This document shows positions 1-6,027 of a stretch of DNA of 6,710 nucleotides, one piece after another. The notes below the pieces were generated by a model. The model had not been told where the DNA came from. It searched no databases and was given only the letters and a program-made list of their open reading frames with translations. Position 1 is the first letter of the stretch, and each line of letters begins with the position of its first letter. The translations under genes were made by a program, and so were the position numbers. The DNA comes from DATKMG01 sp035541995 (GTDB taxonomy: Bacteria; Acidobacteriota; Terriglobia; Versatilivoradales; Versatilivoraceae). The stretch spans positions 1 to 6,710 of the forward strand of contig DATKMG010000743.1 of assembly GCA_035541995.1 (NCBI GenBank), read 5' to 3'.

Positions 1-155
1 CCTGCTTGTGGCAAGTCAGTGGACGTAATCTGGTTGATTTCGATGAGTGGATGAGAATGGACTTACTCTATATCGACAACTGGTCTCTCCTCCTAGACCT
101 CAAAATCATCCTGAAAACGATCCCGATTGTCTTGCTCGGTAAGGAAGGGGTGTAA
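1..155 (+). CDS. Bacterial sugar transferase, C-terminal end (partial)
   Basis: This is the 3' end of a gene that begins left of the window; about 50 codons are visible, read from base 3 to a TAA at 153-155. The visible residues include CLWQVSGRN, DFDEWMRMDLLYIDNWSLL and LDLKIILKTIPIVLLGK. This is the hallmark C-terminus of the bacterial sugar transferase family (PF02397; WcaJ, WbaP and PssY relatives). Those membrane enzymes move a sugar-1-phosphate from a nucleotide sugar onto undecaprenyl phosphate, the first step of exopolysaccharide, capsule or O-antigen repeat-unit assembly at the inner membrane. In the family the tail normally ends a few residues after the ILLKTIP-type helix, as here, so the C-terminus is intact. 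The sugar specificity cannot be told from this fragment. An exopolysaccharide cluster probably extends to the left. The gene converges on the phosphatase gene. Family assignment is firm; substrate is unknown. Confidence 0.9.
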   Translation, partial: CLWQVSGRNLVDFDEWMRMDLLYIDNWSLLLDLKIILKTIPIVLLGKEGV

Positions 156-394
156 CGGCAAGCGAAAATGAACCGCGGTGACGCTGAGGCGCAGAGGGAA
201 TTGCTCGACCCCATTTTTCGCCCTCGGACACAGATCGACATGGACCGGTGGCCCGAGTGGACAACTCGATTCAATAGTTTCACCGCGTCGTCTCTTTTGC
301 TATGGAAAGATTGAATGTCGAGAAAGCAGGATTGGCGTTCTGTCAATGGCCGCTTTAGGTCTGTATGGCGAGAACTGCGGGCTAATTATTTAGT
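156..394. other. Non-coding gap between convergent genes
   Basis: This 239-base stretch lies between the stop of the sugar transferase and the stop of the phosphatase, which point at each other. No open frame here looks like a real protein. No tRNA-like fold or strong hairpin followed by a T run is visible on either strand. A small perfect stem, CGAGT/ACTCG, sits at 254-268 but has no T tract. The segment 172-197 (ACCGCGGTGACGCTG then AGGCGCAGAGG) resembles a short motif of the ACCGCAGAGACGCAGAGG type that I recall in intergenic DNA of many bacteria. Confidence 0.6.
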
Positions 395-2176
395 CTATTC
401 CCTTGCCTTCACTACCACCAAGGTGAAATCATCCTGGATCGTCTGATCGGCGGCAAAATCGAGCACTTGCTCCTGAAGTACCAGGGTCAGTGCTCTGGCA
501 TCCAGAGGCCTATAACTTTTCACCAAATCCACGAGCCGCTCCGTCCCGAATTCCTCACCCGCGTCATTAAAGATCTCCGTCACTCCATCCGTGTAGAGAA
601 GCAAAATTTCTCCGGGTCCAACTCGGATGAAGCTCTCCTGGTAAGTGGAATTTTCAAAGGCGCCCAGGATTAGGCCTCCTGTCTCCAGTTTCTCCCAAGA
701 ATTATCCGCATGGATCAGAAGAACCGGATTGTGCCCGGCATTGCAGTAGGTGAGAATTCGCTTTTGCTCGTCTAAGACTCCGTAGAATGCAGTAACAAAT
801 TGATTGCTGTCAGTGCTCTCCCATAGAAGCCGATTAACTTTAGCCATGATTGTGCTGATGGCATAGTTGTTGCGAATCTCGGCCAGCAAACTGGCGCGAA
901 AGCTGGCCATGATCAATGAAGCTGGAATCCCCTTTCCTGAGACATCGCCAATCACCAGGCCCCACTGTCCCTCAACAATCTTGATGTAGTCATAATAGTC
1001 TCCGCTGACAAGTCTGGAAGGCAGGTTTAGCCCTGAGACTTCATATCCCTTGATGCTGGGTTCTCTAGGCGGCAGAAAACTGCGTTGGATTTCACGGGCT
1101 ATGCTCAGTTCGCGCTCCAGCTTGTTTTTCTCCATCAAAGCCTGGTGAAGCTGTGCCTTTTCGATTGACAAGGCTGCCTGGTTGGCAAACTTCTGGAACA
1201 GGGCAAGGTCTTGGAGTGTGTATGCATCAGCCTCACTACTGTCCAAGGTGAAAACTCCAATTCCTCTCTTGTTAACCACAATCGGGGCAATCATCACCGA
1301 TCGGGTCATCCCAAGTACATTCTGATAGACGGGATATTGGGAGAGGTCGCGCAGGACTACCGCATTGCGGGTTTCCCGCATCAACTGGTTGGCGTTTCGG
1401 CCAATATTCAGCAGAACAGCCTGATCGAGGTCGTTGGCGTACCCGAAAACTACCATCCTCTGAATATCCTGAGTCTGCCTGTCGACCAGGAAAATCCCTG
1501 CCGCATCGTAAGGAACCAATGCCCGCAAGGCATCAATAATAAGGTTCAGCAGTTCATCGAGGTCCAGTGAAACACTGATCCTTTGTGCTACCTCCGACAG
1601 TTTCTCTTCTTCCAGGCTGGAACGTTCGGCCTGTTCGGAGAGCTTGAAATAGTTCAGCCCCATAGCGACTTGGTAGCACAAGATCGCCAGATAAGATAAG
1701 TCTTCCTCCTTATTCGGCTCGGAACCCTCTCCATAGAGAAGCTCCACCACCCCCAGTAAATTGCCGCGGCGAATCAGAGGACTGGCAAGGACTCGTTTAC
1801 ATCCAACGCCGAGCGAACGATAAAGGGCCCTTGAACTGGCATATCCCCTCAGGTCGTTCAACAGCAGAGGAGTTTGCTTCTTACCGACTTTCCCGGCAAT
1901 CCCTTCACCTAAGTGCAGCTTTATGGTCTTGTCTCCTAACACGGTATCGGGGAAGTTACAGACGAACTCCTCACGTTCGGGGTCATAAATCGAAATTAGG
2001 ACGGCATCACAGTGAAATTCTTCCCTAAGGATGCGGTTGATATTCCGGAAAAGCACTGGCAGTTCAGGAGCAGAATGGAGTTCCTCTTGAACTCGTGACA
2101 AAACCGAGATCTTGATCCCCTTGGGGATATCTCCGAACTTGGCAGTGAGGAGCCCGTCTGTCAGCAGTGGATTCAT
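395..2176 (-). CDS. GAF-GAF-PP2C (SpoIIE/RsbU-type) serine phosphatase
   Basis: A 593-residue cytoplasmic signalling protein with no membrane segment. Residues about 25-180 form a first GAF domain and about 190-345 a second, both small-ligand or protein sensor folds. A charged, probably coiled linker (about 336-365) leads to the phosphatase of the SpoIIE family (about 365-592). The linker end AREIQRSFLPP (360-370) is typical of RsbU-like proteins. The metal-binding acidic residues are all present: GDYYDY (392-397), GDVSGKGIPASL (410-421), YTDGVTE (528-534) and QDDFTLVVV (581-589), so the enzyme should be active. Relatives remove phosphate from serine or threonine of STAS-domain anti-anti-sigma factors in partner-switching pathways. 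No such STAS or anti-sigma partner is in this window, so the target is unknown. The start ATG overlaps the stop of the upstream QueC-like gene (ATGA) and has only a weak ribosome site, which suggests translational coupling. The stop is TAG. The ligands of the two GAF domains cannot be read from sequence. Confidence 0.93.
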   Translation of the reverse strand: MNPLLTDGLLTAKFGDIPKGIKISVLSRVQEELHSAPELPVLFRNINRILREEFHCDAVLISIYDPEREEFVCNFPDTVLGDKTIKLHLGEGIAGKVGKKQTPLLLNDLRGYASSRALYRSLGVGCKRVLASPLIRRGNLLGVVELLYGEGSEPNKEEDLSYLAILCYQVAMGLNYFKLSEQAERSSLEEEKLSEVAQRISVSLDLDELLNLIIDALRALVPYDAAGIFLVDRQTQDIQRMVVFGYANDLDQAVLLNIGRNANQLMRETRNAVVLRDLSQYPVYQNVLGMTRSVMIAPIVVNKRGIGVFTLDSSEADAYTLQDLALFQKFANQAALSIEKAQLHQALMEKNKLERELSIAREIQRSFLPPREPSIKGYEVSGLNLPSRLVSGDYYDYIKIVEGQWGLVIGDVSGKGIPASLIMASFRASLLAEIRNNYAISTIMAKVNRLLWESTDSNQFVTAFYGVLDEQKRILTYCNAGHNPVLLIHADNSWEKLETGGLILGAFENSTYQESFIRVGPGEILLLYTDGVTEIFNDAGEEFGTERLVDLVKSYRPLDARALTLVLQEQVLDFAADQTIQDDFTLVVVKARE

Positions 2177-2886
2177 GAGCTGTGTCTCGTCAGTTCCGGA
2201 AGAGAATGATATTCAGTCTGATCTGGAATTCCCGCAGCATGGAACGAGCGGCGACGTTCCGCACATTTGTTGCACTTGCCACAGTGAGTGAGGCCTCGCG
2301 GATGAATGCAGGAGAAACTAAGATGAAGTGGCAAGGCTTTTCCGAGGAGGATCACCTGCATTTTGGAGAGGCTTGAAAAGGGGGTCAGGACAGCGAGTTT
2401 GAAGTTCAGGGCCTGACTGGCTAGCTTTGCATACTGGCTGAAAAAAACCTCCGTAGCGTCAGGAAAAGGATTGCCCTTTAGAGTTCCTATGGCCAGAAGG
2501 GGGATTTGATTCAGGGCACAGAAGAGTGCGGCCTTTGAAAGCAATAAGAGATTCCTACCCGGCAAGTAGACCTCCTCATCGGTTGAAGAATAGTCTGGAA
2601 TTTCCTCGCCTGTAAGGCTCCAATGGTGCCGATAAACGTCACTTACCGGCATCTCGAGTATCTTGAGCGTTTTAATCTGAGGCGAGGCCAAAGCAGCCAA
2701 GAACCGTTGGACCCAATGCAGCTCCGTTGCTTCCCATAGCAGGTTGCTCCGAATATAGACGGGCTGAACATCCCGTGCTCTACCTGTCATGGCGGACGCT
2801 AATACGCAACTGTCAAGGCCTCCGCTCATCAGTATGCAGACGCGCTTGCCTGCGACCTCGCGAAGTATCTCCTCAATGCCTTTCAA
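2173..2886 (-). CDS. QueC-superfamily ATPase (7-cyano-7-deazaguanine synthase-like, divergent)
   Basis: A 237-residue protein of the PP-loop ATP pyrophosphatase fold. SGGLDS (21-26) is the ATP-binding PP-loop. Other QueC-like marks are YLPGRN (107-112, matching the V-P-A-R-N motif), GNPFPDATEVFF (138-149, matching the Y-P-D-C-R-P-E-F region), TPFSSLSK (168-175), and a C-terminal zinc site C193-X8-C202-X2-C205-X2-C208. QueC converts 7-carboxy-7-deazaguanine, ammonia and ATP into preQ0, the precursor of queuosine and archaeosine. Here the usual F-x-Y-G-Q segment after the second strand is replaced by VYIRSNLLWEATELHW (43-58), so this looks like a separate subfamily and the substrate may differ. 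No other queuosine gene (queD, queE, folE, queF) is nearby. The gene is first in an operon with the GAF-PP2C phosphatase, overlapping it by 4 bases. The start given is TTG, with GGAG at 2895-2898 eight bases upstream. An in-frame TGA lies just upstream, so no farther start exists unless the frame is broken. The name queC is withheld for these reasons. Confidence 0.85.
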   Translation of the reverse strand: MKGIEEILREVAGKRVCILMSGGLDSCVLASAMTGRARDVQPVYIRSNLLWEATELHWVQRFLAALASPQIKTLKILEMPVSDVYRHHWSLTGEEIPDYSSTDEEVYLPGRNLLLLSKAALFCALNQIPLLAIGTLKGNPFPDATEVFFSQYAKLASQALNFKLAVLTPFSSLSKMQVILLGKALPLHLSFSCIHPRGLTHCGKCNKCAERRRSFHAAGIPDQTEYHSLPELTRHSS

Positions 2887-2894
2887 AATGTCAT

Positions 2895-2912
2895 CTCCGA
2901 TTCATCCTCCTT
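2895..2912 (-). promoter_or_regulatory. Ribosome-binding region of the QueC-like gene
   Basis: On the minus strand a strong AAGGAGG lies at 2912-2906 and a second, weaker GGAG at 2898-2895. The strong site is 19 bases from the TTG start, which is too far, but 11 bases from an ATG at 2894-2892 that is out of frame and stops after three codons (ATGACATTTTGA). The weaker site is 8 bases from the TTG and would serve it. The choice of start is therefore uncertain. Confidence 0.6.
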
Positions 2913-2953
2913 GACTGTCTGACATATTCCGCCCCTAAAAGGCGATCTATGCA

Positions 2954-2973
2954 TTTGCAGATATTCCTGCAAA
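2954..2973. promoter_or_regulatory. Perfect 7-bp dyad, possible operator
   Basis: TTTGCAG at 2954-2960 and CTGCAAA at 2967-2973 are exact inverted copies separated by six A/T-rich bases. No T run follows on either strand, so it is not a normal terminator. It lies in the divergent region, 68 bases upstream of the TTG of the QueC-like gene and next to a possible leftward -10. The size and symmetry fit a site for a dimeric regulator. The function is inferred only. Confidence 0.4.
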
Positions 2974-2980
2974 AGACCCG

Positions 2981-3010
2981 ATTTTAACCCCCTGTTGATC
3001 CAATAGCCAA
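2981..3010 (-). promoter_or_regulatory. Possible promoter of the QueC-like/phosphatase operon
   Basis: On the minus strand TTGGCT (3010-3005) and TAAAAT (2986-2981) are separated by 18 bases. The -10 matches TATAAT at five of six positions; the -35 matches TTGACA only in its first three. If used, transcription would start near 2974, immediately before the 2954-2973 dyad, which would suit repression by a protein bound there. The match is modest and could be chance. Confidence 0.3.
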
Positions 3011-3024
3011 CCCCAAAAACAATG

Positions 3025-3053
3025 TAGACAACTCCCGAGGGGCCCGGCATAAT
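3025..3053 (+). promoter_or_regulatory. Likely sigma70-type promoter of the ammonium transporter gene
   Basis: TAGACA (3025-3030) and CATAAT (3048-3053) each match the sigma70 consensus at five of six positions and are separated by exactly 17 bases. The predicted start of transcription is near 3060, giving a leader of about 137 bases before the ATG. No convincing sigma54 (-24/-12) element was found, although ammonium transporter genes in many proteobacteria use one. Assignment rests on consensus match and position. Confidence 0.5.
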
Positions 3054-3076
3054 ATTCAACTCTAATTACATCCTCT

Positions 3077-3098
3077 TTCGGCCACAGTCCGGCCACGG
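3077..3098. repeat. Two tandem 11-bp repeats in the transporter leader
   Basis: TTCGGCCACAG is followed at once by TCCGGCCACGG, sharing nine of eleven bases, with the identical core CGGCCAC at 3079-3085 and 3090-3096. The 11-base period places both copies on about the same face of the helix, as seen for side-by-side protein sites. It lies downstream of the predicted promoter and about 100 bases before the ATG. Chance cannot be excluded for such a short repeat. Confidence 0.4.
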
Positions 3099-3182
3099 TA
3101 ACCACACCAGTCATCTTGTCGAGAATGTAGCAACTGACACAGAGAGGCGAATTAGCCGAAATGGCTGTAAAGAAATTCCAAC

Positions 3183-3189
3183 AGGAGGG
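3183..3189 (+). promoter_or_regulatory. Ribosome-binding site that sets the ammonium transporter start
   Basis: AGGAGGG ends seven bases before the ATG at 3197, an ideal Shine-Dalgarno site and spacing. The alternative in-frame ATG at 3161 has no such site, and its use would put 12 hydrophilic residues in front of a signal peptide. The start at 3197 is therefore preferred. Confidence 0.85.
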
Positions 3190-3196
3190 TACCAGC

Positions 3197-4621
3197 ATGT
3201 TGATTCCTCGCTCGCCTGGTTTCATTCGAGTCTCTTCGATTAGCTTACTTTTCTTCTTTTTTCTGCCGGCACGACAGGCATTTTGCCAGCAGGGTTCCGA
3301 GCAGAGTCCTCATACCCAGACCTCTTCGGTTGAGCAGAGAGCTGCCCCCGTATCCACTTCCTCAGGAGGGAGGACGGATACTGGAGACACGGCCTGGCTG
3401 TTGGTTTCCAGCGCTCTGGTGCTCCTGATGACACCGGGATTGGCCCTCTTTTACGGCGGAATGGTTCGTCGTAAGAACGTATTGGGGACCATGATGCAGA
3501 GCTTCATCCTGGTTGCCGTTGTGACCGTTCAGTGGGGACTGTTCGGCTATAGTCTCGCCTTTCATGAAGGGAGCTTCTGGGGGGGATTCAGCTGGTCATT
3601 CCTTTCTGGAATCGGTTCAAGTCCCGACCCCTATGGCTATGCCGGGACGGTGCCGCATCTGGTTTTTATGTCCTTCCAATTGATGTTCGCCATCATTACG
3701 CCAGCCTTGATTACTGGCGCCTTCGCTGAACGAATGAAATTCAATGCCATGCTCTGGTTCATGCTGCTCTGGACCACTTTCGTCTATGATCCGCTTGCTC
3801 ACTGGATTTGGGGGAAGGGTGGATGGCTTCGGTTTGGTGATACGGCGGCCGTCTTTGGAGCACTGGATTTTGCCGGCGGGACTGTCGTGCATATCAGTTC
3901 AGGAGTTTCCGCATTAGTGGTGGCACTGGTCCTTGGAAAGCGCCTTGGGTACGGAACAGAGCCCATCATCCCTCACAATTTGACTATGACTCTTACCGGT
4001 ACAGGTCTGCTCTGGTTTGGCTGGTTTGGTTTCAATGCGGGCAGTGCATTGGCTTCCGGCGGTCTGGCTGCCAGTGCATTTGTGGGGACCCACTTTGCGG
4101 CTGCAGCAGCTACGCTTTCCTGGACATTTGCAGAATGGATATTCAAAGGAAAGCCCAGCGCCCTAGGTGCTGTTTCCGGGGCGGTGGCAGGATTAGTGGC
4201 AATTACCCCAGCCTCGGGCTTCGTGGGGCCTATGGCGGCCCTAGCCATTGGGGCAACAACAGGTGTGGTTTGCTTCTGGTCAACTTCCTACGTGAAGAAT
4301 CGTTTTGGTTACGATGATTCACTGGATGCATTTGGGGTTCATGGTGTGGGAGGAACAGTCGGCGCCTTGCTGACGGGGATTTTCGCATCCACGATCATCA
4401 ATTCGGGGGCAGCTAACGGATTGCTGTACGGCAACCCGAAGCAGTTGCTTAGCCAAATGGCCGCAGTCATCACCACCTGGCTCTACTCAGCCGTAATGTC
4501 CTTTCTCATTATCCGCGCAGTGGATTTCTTCATCGGTCTTCGAGTTTCCGTGGAAGATGAGATTGAAGGCCTTGACAGTTCTCAACACGGAGAAAGCGGT
4601 TACAATCTGGAGGAGGCATGA
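3197..4621 (+). CDS. amt: Ammonium transporter, Amt/MEP/Rh family
   Basis: A 474-residue inner-membrane channel that takes up ammonium; Amt proteins act as trimers. An N-terminal signal peptide (basic PRSPGFIR, then hydrophobic SSISLLFFFFLPA, probable cleavage near residue 30) is followed by a Ser/Thr/Gln-rich linker to about 62, then eleven family-type helices starting at DTAWLLVSSALVLLMTPGLA. GGMVRRKNVL (87-96) is a family signature. By alignment to E. coli AmtB from memory, D224 (in ALDFAGG) matches D160, the pore twin histidines are H232 and H382 (VHISSG, FGVHGVGG), and F279 and S283 (GFNAGSA) match F215 and S219. All are intact, so transport should work. The cytosolic tail GLRVSVEDEIEGLDSS..HGESGY (447-469) is the conserved regulatory helix where PII proteins act, but no glnK or glnB lies alongside. 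The gene is divergent from the QueC-like operon and convergent with the DUF1015 gene. Family call is firm. Confidence 0.96.
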   Translation: MLIPRSPGFIRVSSISLLFFFFLPARQAFCQQGSEQSPHTQTSSVEQRAAPVSTSSGGRTDTGDTAWLLVSSALVLLMTPGLALFYGGMVRRKNVLGTMMQSFILVAVVTVQWGLFGYSLAFHEGSFWGGFSWSFLSGIGSSPDPYGYAGTVPHLVFMSFQLMFAIITPALITGAFAERMKFNAMLWFMLLWTTFVYDPLAHWIWGKGGWLRFGDTAAVFGALDFAGGTVVHISSGVSALVVALVLGKRLGYGTEPIIPHNLTMTLTGTGLLWFGWFGFNAGSALASGGLAASAFVGTHFAAAAATLSWTFAEWIFKGKPSALGAVSGAVAGLVAITPASGFVGPMAALAIGATTGVVCFWSTSYVKNRFGYDDSLDAFGVHGVGGTVGALLTGIFASTIINSGAANGLLYGNPKQLLSQMAAVITTWLYSAVMSFLIIRAVDFFIGLRVSVEDEIEGLDSSQHGESGYNLEEA

Positions 4622-4663
4622 TTGATAGTAATGAGTGGCCGTGTTCAGCGCCGTTGTAGAAAC
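4622..4663. other. Short gap between convergent genes, no clear terminator
   Basis: These 42 bases separate the stops of the transporter and the DUF1015 gene. No stable hairpin with a T tract can be seen on either strand, so termination here may be Rho-dependent or may occur inside the opposing gene. Confidence 0.5.
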
Positions 4664-5998
4664 TCAAACATGCTTGGCAAATACTAAACCCTCCATCAGT
4701 TTAGGGTAGAAGTGCGTGGATTTCTGCGGCAGCAAGTCACCTGCTTCGACGACGCTTCTGACCTGTTCAATAGGTGTGGCATTCAGCAGAAAACTGCACT
4801 GGAATCCCTTCTGATCGGTCGTTCGGATTGCCTCCCTAAAATCGCTGACGTATTCCAGGTTGCTTTGTTCAATCAACTGCTTTTCGCCAATTCCGAGTAG
4901 CTGGTCCAAGATTGCGGTTTGAAGAACTGATATATCCAATTCCCTCCAGGCCGCAGATTTGTTGGTAGGCCACGCAATGGTATCGGAGGCGTTTTTTTGG
5001 AAGGCCAATAAGATCATCTTACCGAGGGAAGGGAGATAGAGGACAAAAGCATTCTCACTGCTTGCCTGGAGCCTGCTGGCCTCCTTCAGCAGGCTCTGGG
5101 CAACAGATACCTTACTATCCGCCGTGACCACTACTTCGGTCATGTCAAAACAACCGGACAATTGCCTTAGTAAAACCCATGGATCAAAGTCCGGGATGTT
5201 TTGAACCAGGCGGTGAATTGGGAAGATCGTGAGACCGGTCGTCTCCAAGCGGACGAAGCTCATCAGTTTGTAGTCATAAAGCCTCCACCTCTCGTCCTCG
5301 GTCACTCTCGAATGGCTCTCCTCTTTGAAGGCCAAGGCGACTTCGTAGCGGTGATGGCCGTCTGCAATGATGACGGTCTTTTCCGACAATGCTGCCTGGA
5401 TCTCTTTAATGAAGGATGGGCTTTCGACCTTCCACAGCCGATTCCAATCCTGGCTTAAGTCTTGTGCCTCCATGTCTGCCGAACGGGAAGTTACCGAATC
5501 GAGCAAAGTCTCAATTTTGCCGTCCGGATCCGAGTACAACACAAAAATCAACCCGGTATCAGCCAAAGTTGTTCGCAACAAATTCAAACGGTCTTGTTTG
5601 GGTTTCGACAGAGTTCGCTCATGGGGGTGGACGACTCCTCTTGCATATTCAGTCACTTCCCCAAGAGCGATAAACCCCTTTCGTGTTCGTATTCCGACGT
5701 CAGCCAACCTGTACACTTGGTAATAAGGATAAATACTCGGGCATTCATCCTGAACGAAGGTCCCATCCTGGATCCATTGGCTCAATAAGATTCGGGAGCG
5801 AGTATAGCGGTTATTGTAAGGAGTATCTGCCGGGCTCACCTTGTTCATTATGATTCGAGCGATATTGGAAGGATGTCGTGCATAGAGCAGGTCGTCAAGG
5901 CCCTCTCCATATTGGTCGTAGGGCGGAGAAATCACGTCGTCCAGTCGTCCGACTTTAGACAGGTTGTAGCGATAACCTCTAAAAGGGAGCACTTTCAT
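4664..5998 (-). CDS. DUF1015 family protein (COG4198), function unknown
   Basis: A 444-residue, probably cytoplasmic protein without signal peptide or membrane segment, of usual full length for DUF1015 (PF06245). Family marks are PFRGYRYN near the start (5-12), VISPPYD (22-28), HPHERTLSKPKQDRL (124-138), and the hallmark ADGHHRYEVALAF (212-224). The biochemical role is not established. The GHHR block resembles the G-x-x-R nucleotide-handling motif of the ParB/sulfiredoxin fold, which includes the archaeal serine kinase SerK; that likeness is my inference and not proof. From memory, DUF1015 genes are often found near serine-synthesis genes such as serA; here the neighbour is selD, 29 bases upstream on the same strand, so the two are probably co-transcribed. 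The start is ATG with only a weak GAGAAAG-like ribosome site. The start is supported by the family N-terminus. The stop is TGA. Confidence 0.88.
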   Translation of the reverse strand: MKVLPFRGYRYNLSKVGRLDDVISPPYDQYGEGLDDLLYARHPSNIARIIMNKVSPADTPYNNRYTRSRILLSQWIQDGTFVQDECPSIYPYYQVYRLADVGIRTRKGFIALGEVTEYARGVVHPHERTLSKPKQDRLNLLRTTLADTGLIFVLYSDPDGKIETLLDSVTSRSADMEAQDLSQDWNRLWKVESPSFIKEIQAALSEKTVIIADGHHRYEVALAFKEESHSRVTEDERWRLYDYKLMSFVRLETTGLTIFPIHRLVQNIPDFDPWVLLRQLSGCFDMTEVVVTADSKVSVAQSLLKEASRLQASSENAFVLYLPSLGKMILLAFQKNASDTIAWPTNKSAAWRELDISVLQTAILDQLLGIGEKQLIEQSNLEYVSDFREAIRTTDQKGFQCSFLLNATPIEQVRSVVEAGDLLPQKSTHFYPKLMEGLVFAKHV

Positions 5999-6027
5999 TT
6001 TGAATGGAATCTTTCTCGGGGGGAATG

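Noticed and set aside
254..268. Hairpin CGAGT/ACTCG as a terminator for the sugar transferase gene
   Set aside because: The stem has only five pairs, no T tract follows, and it lies about 100 bases after the stop.
68..393. Two open frames of 92 and 71 codons, one on each strand, near the left end
   Set aside because: One runs antisense into the conserved sugar transferase tail, and both have low-complexity or unfamiliar sequence without ribosome sites. They look like chance frames in non-coding DNA.
3078..3094. Possible sigma54 promoter before the transporter (GG and GC ten bases apart)
   Set aside because: Only the GG/GC spacing fits; the rest of the TGGCAC and TTGC elements does not match, and the bases are better explained as the tandem repeat.
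2947..3225. A 92-codon leftward open frame across the divergent control region
   Set aside because: It overlaps the transporter start on the opposite strand, has no recognisable family motif, lacks a good ribosome site at its ATGs, and covers the best promoter candidate.
4684..4704. Inverted repeat CTAAAC/GTTTAG as a terminator between the convergent genes
   Set aside because: It is inside the conserved end of the DUF1015 coding region, has a 9-base loop and six A/T-rich pairs, and is not followed by a T run.
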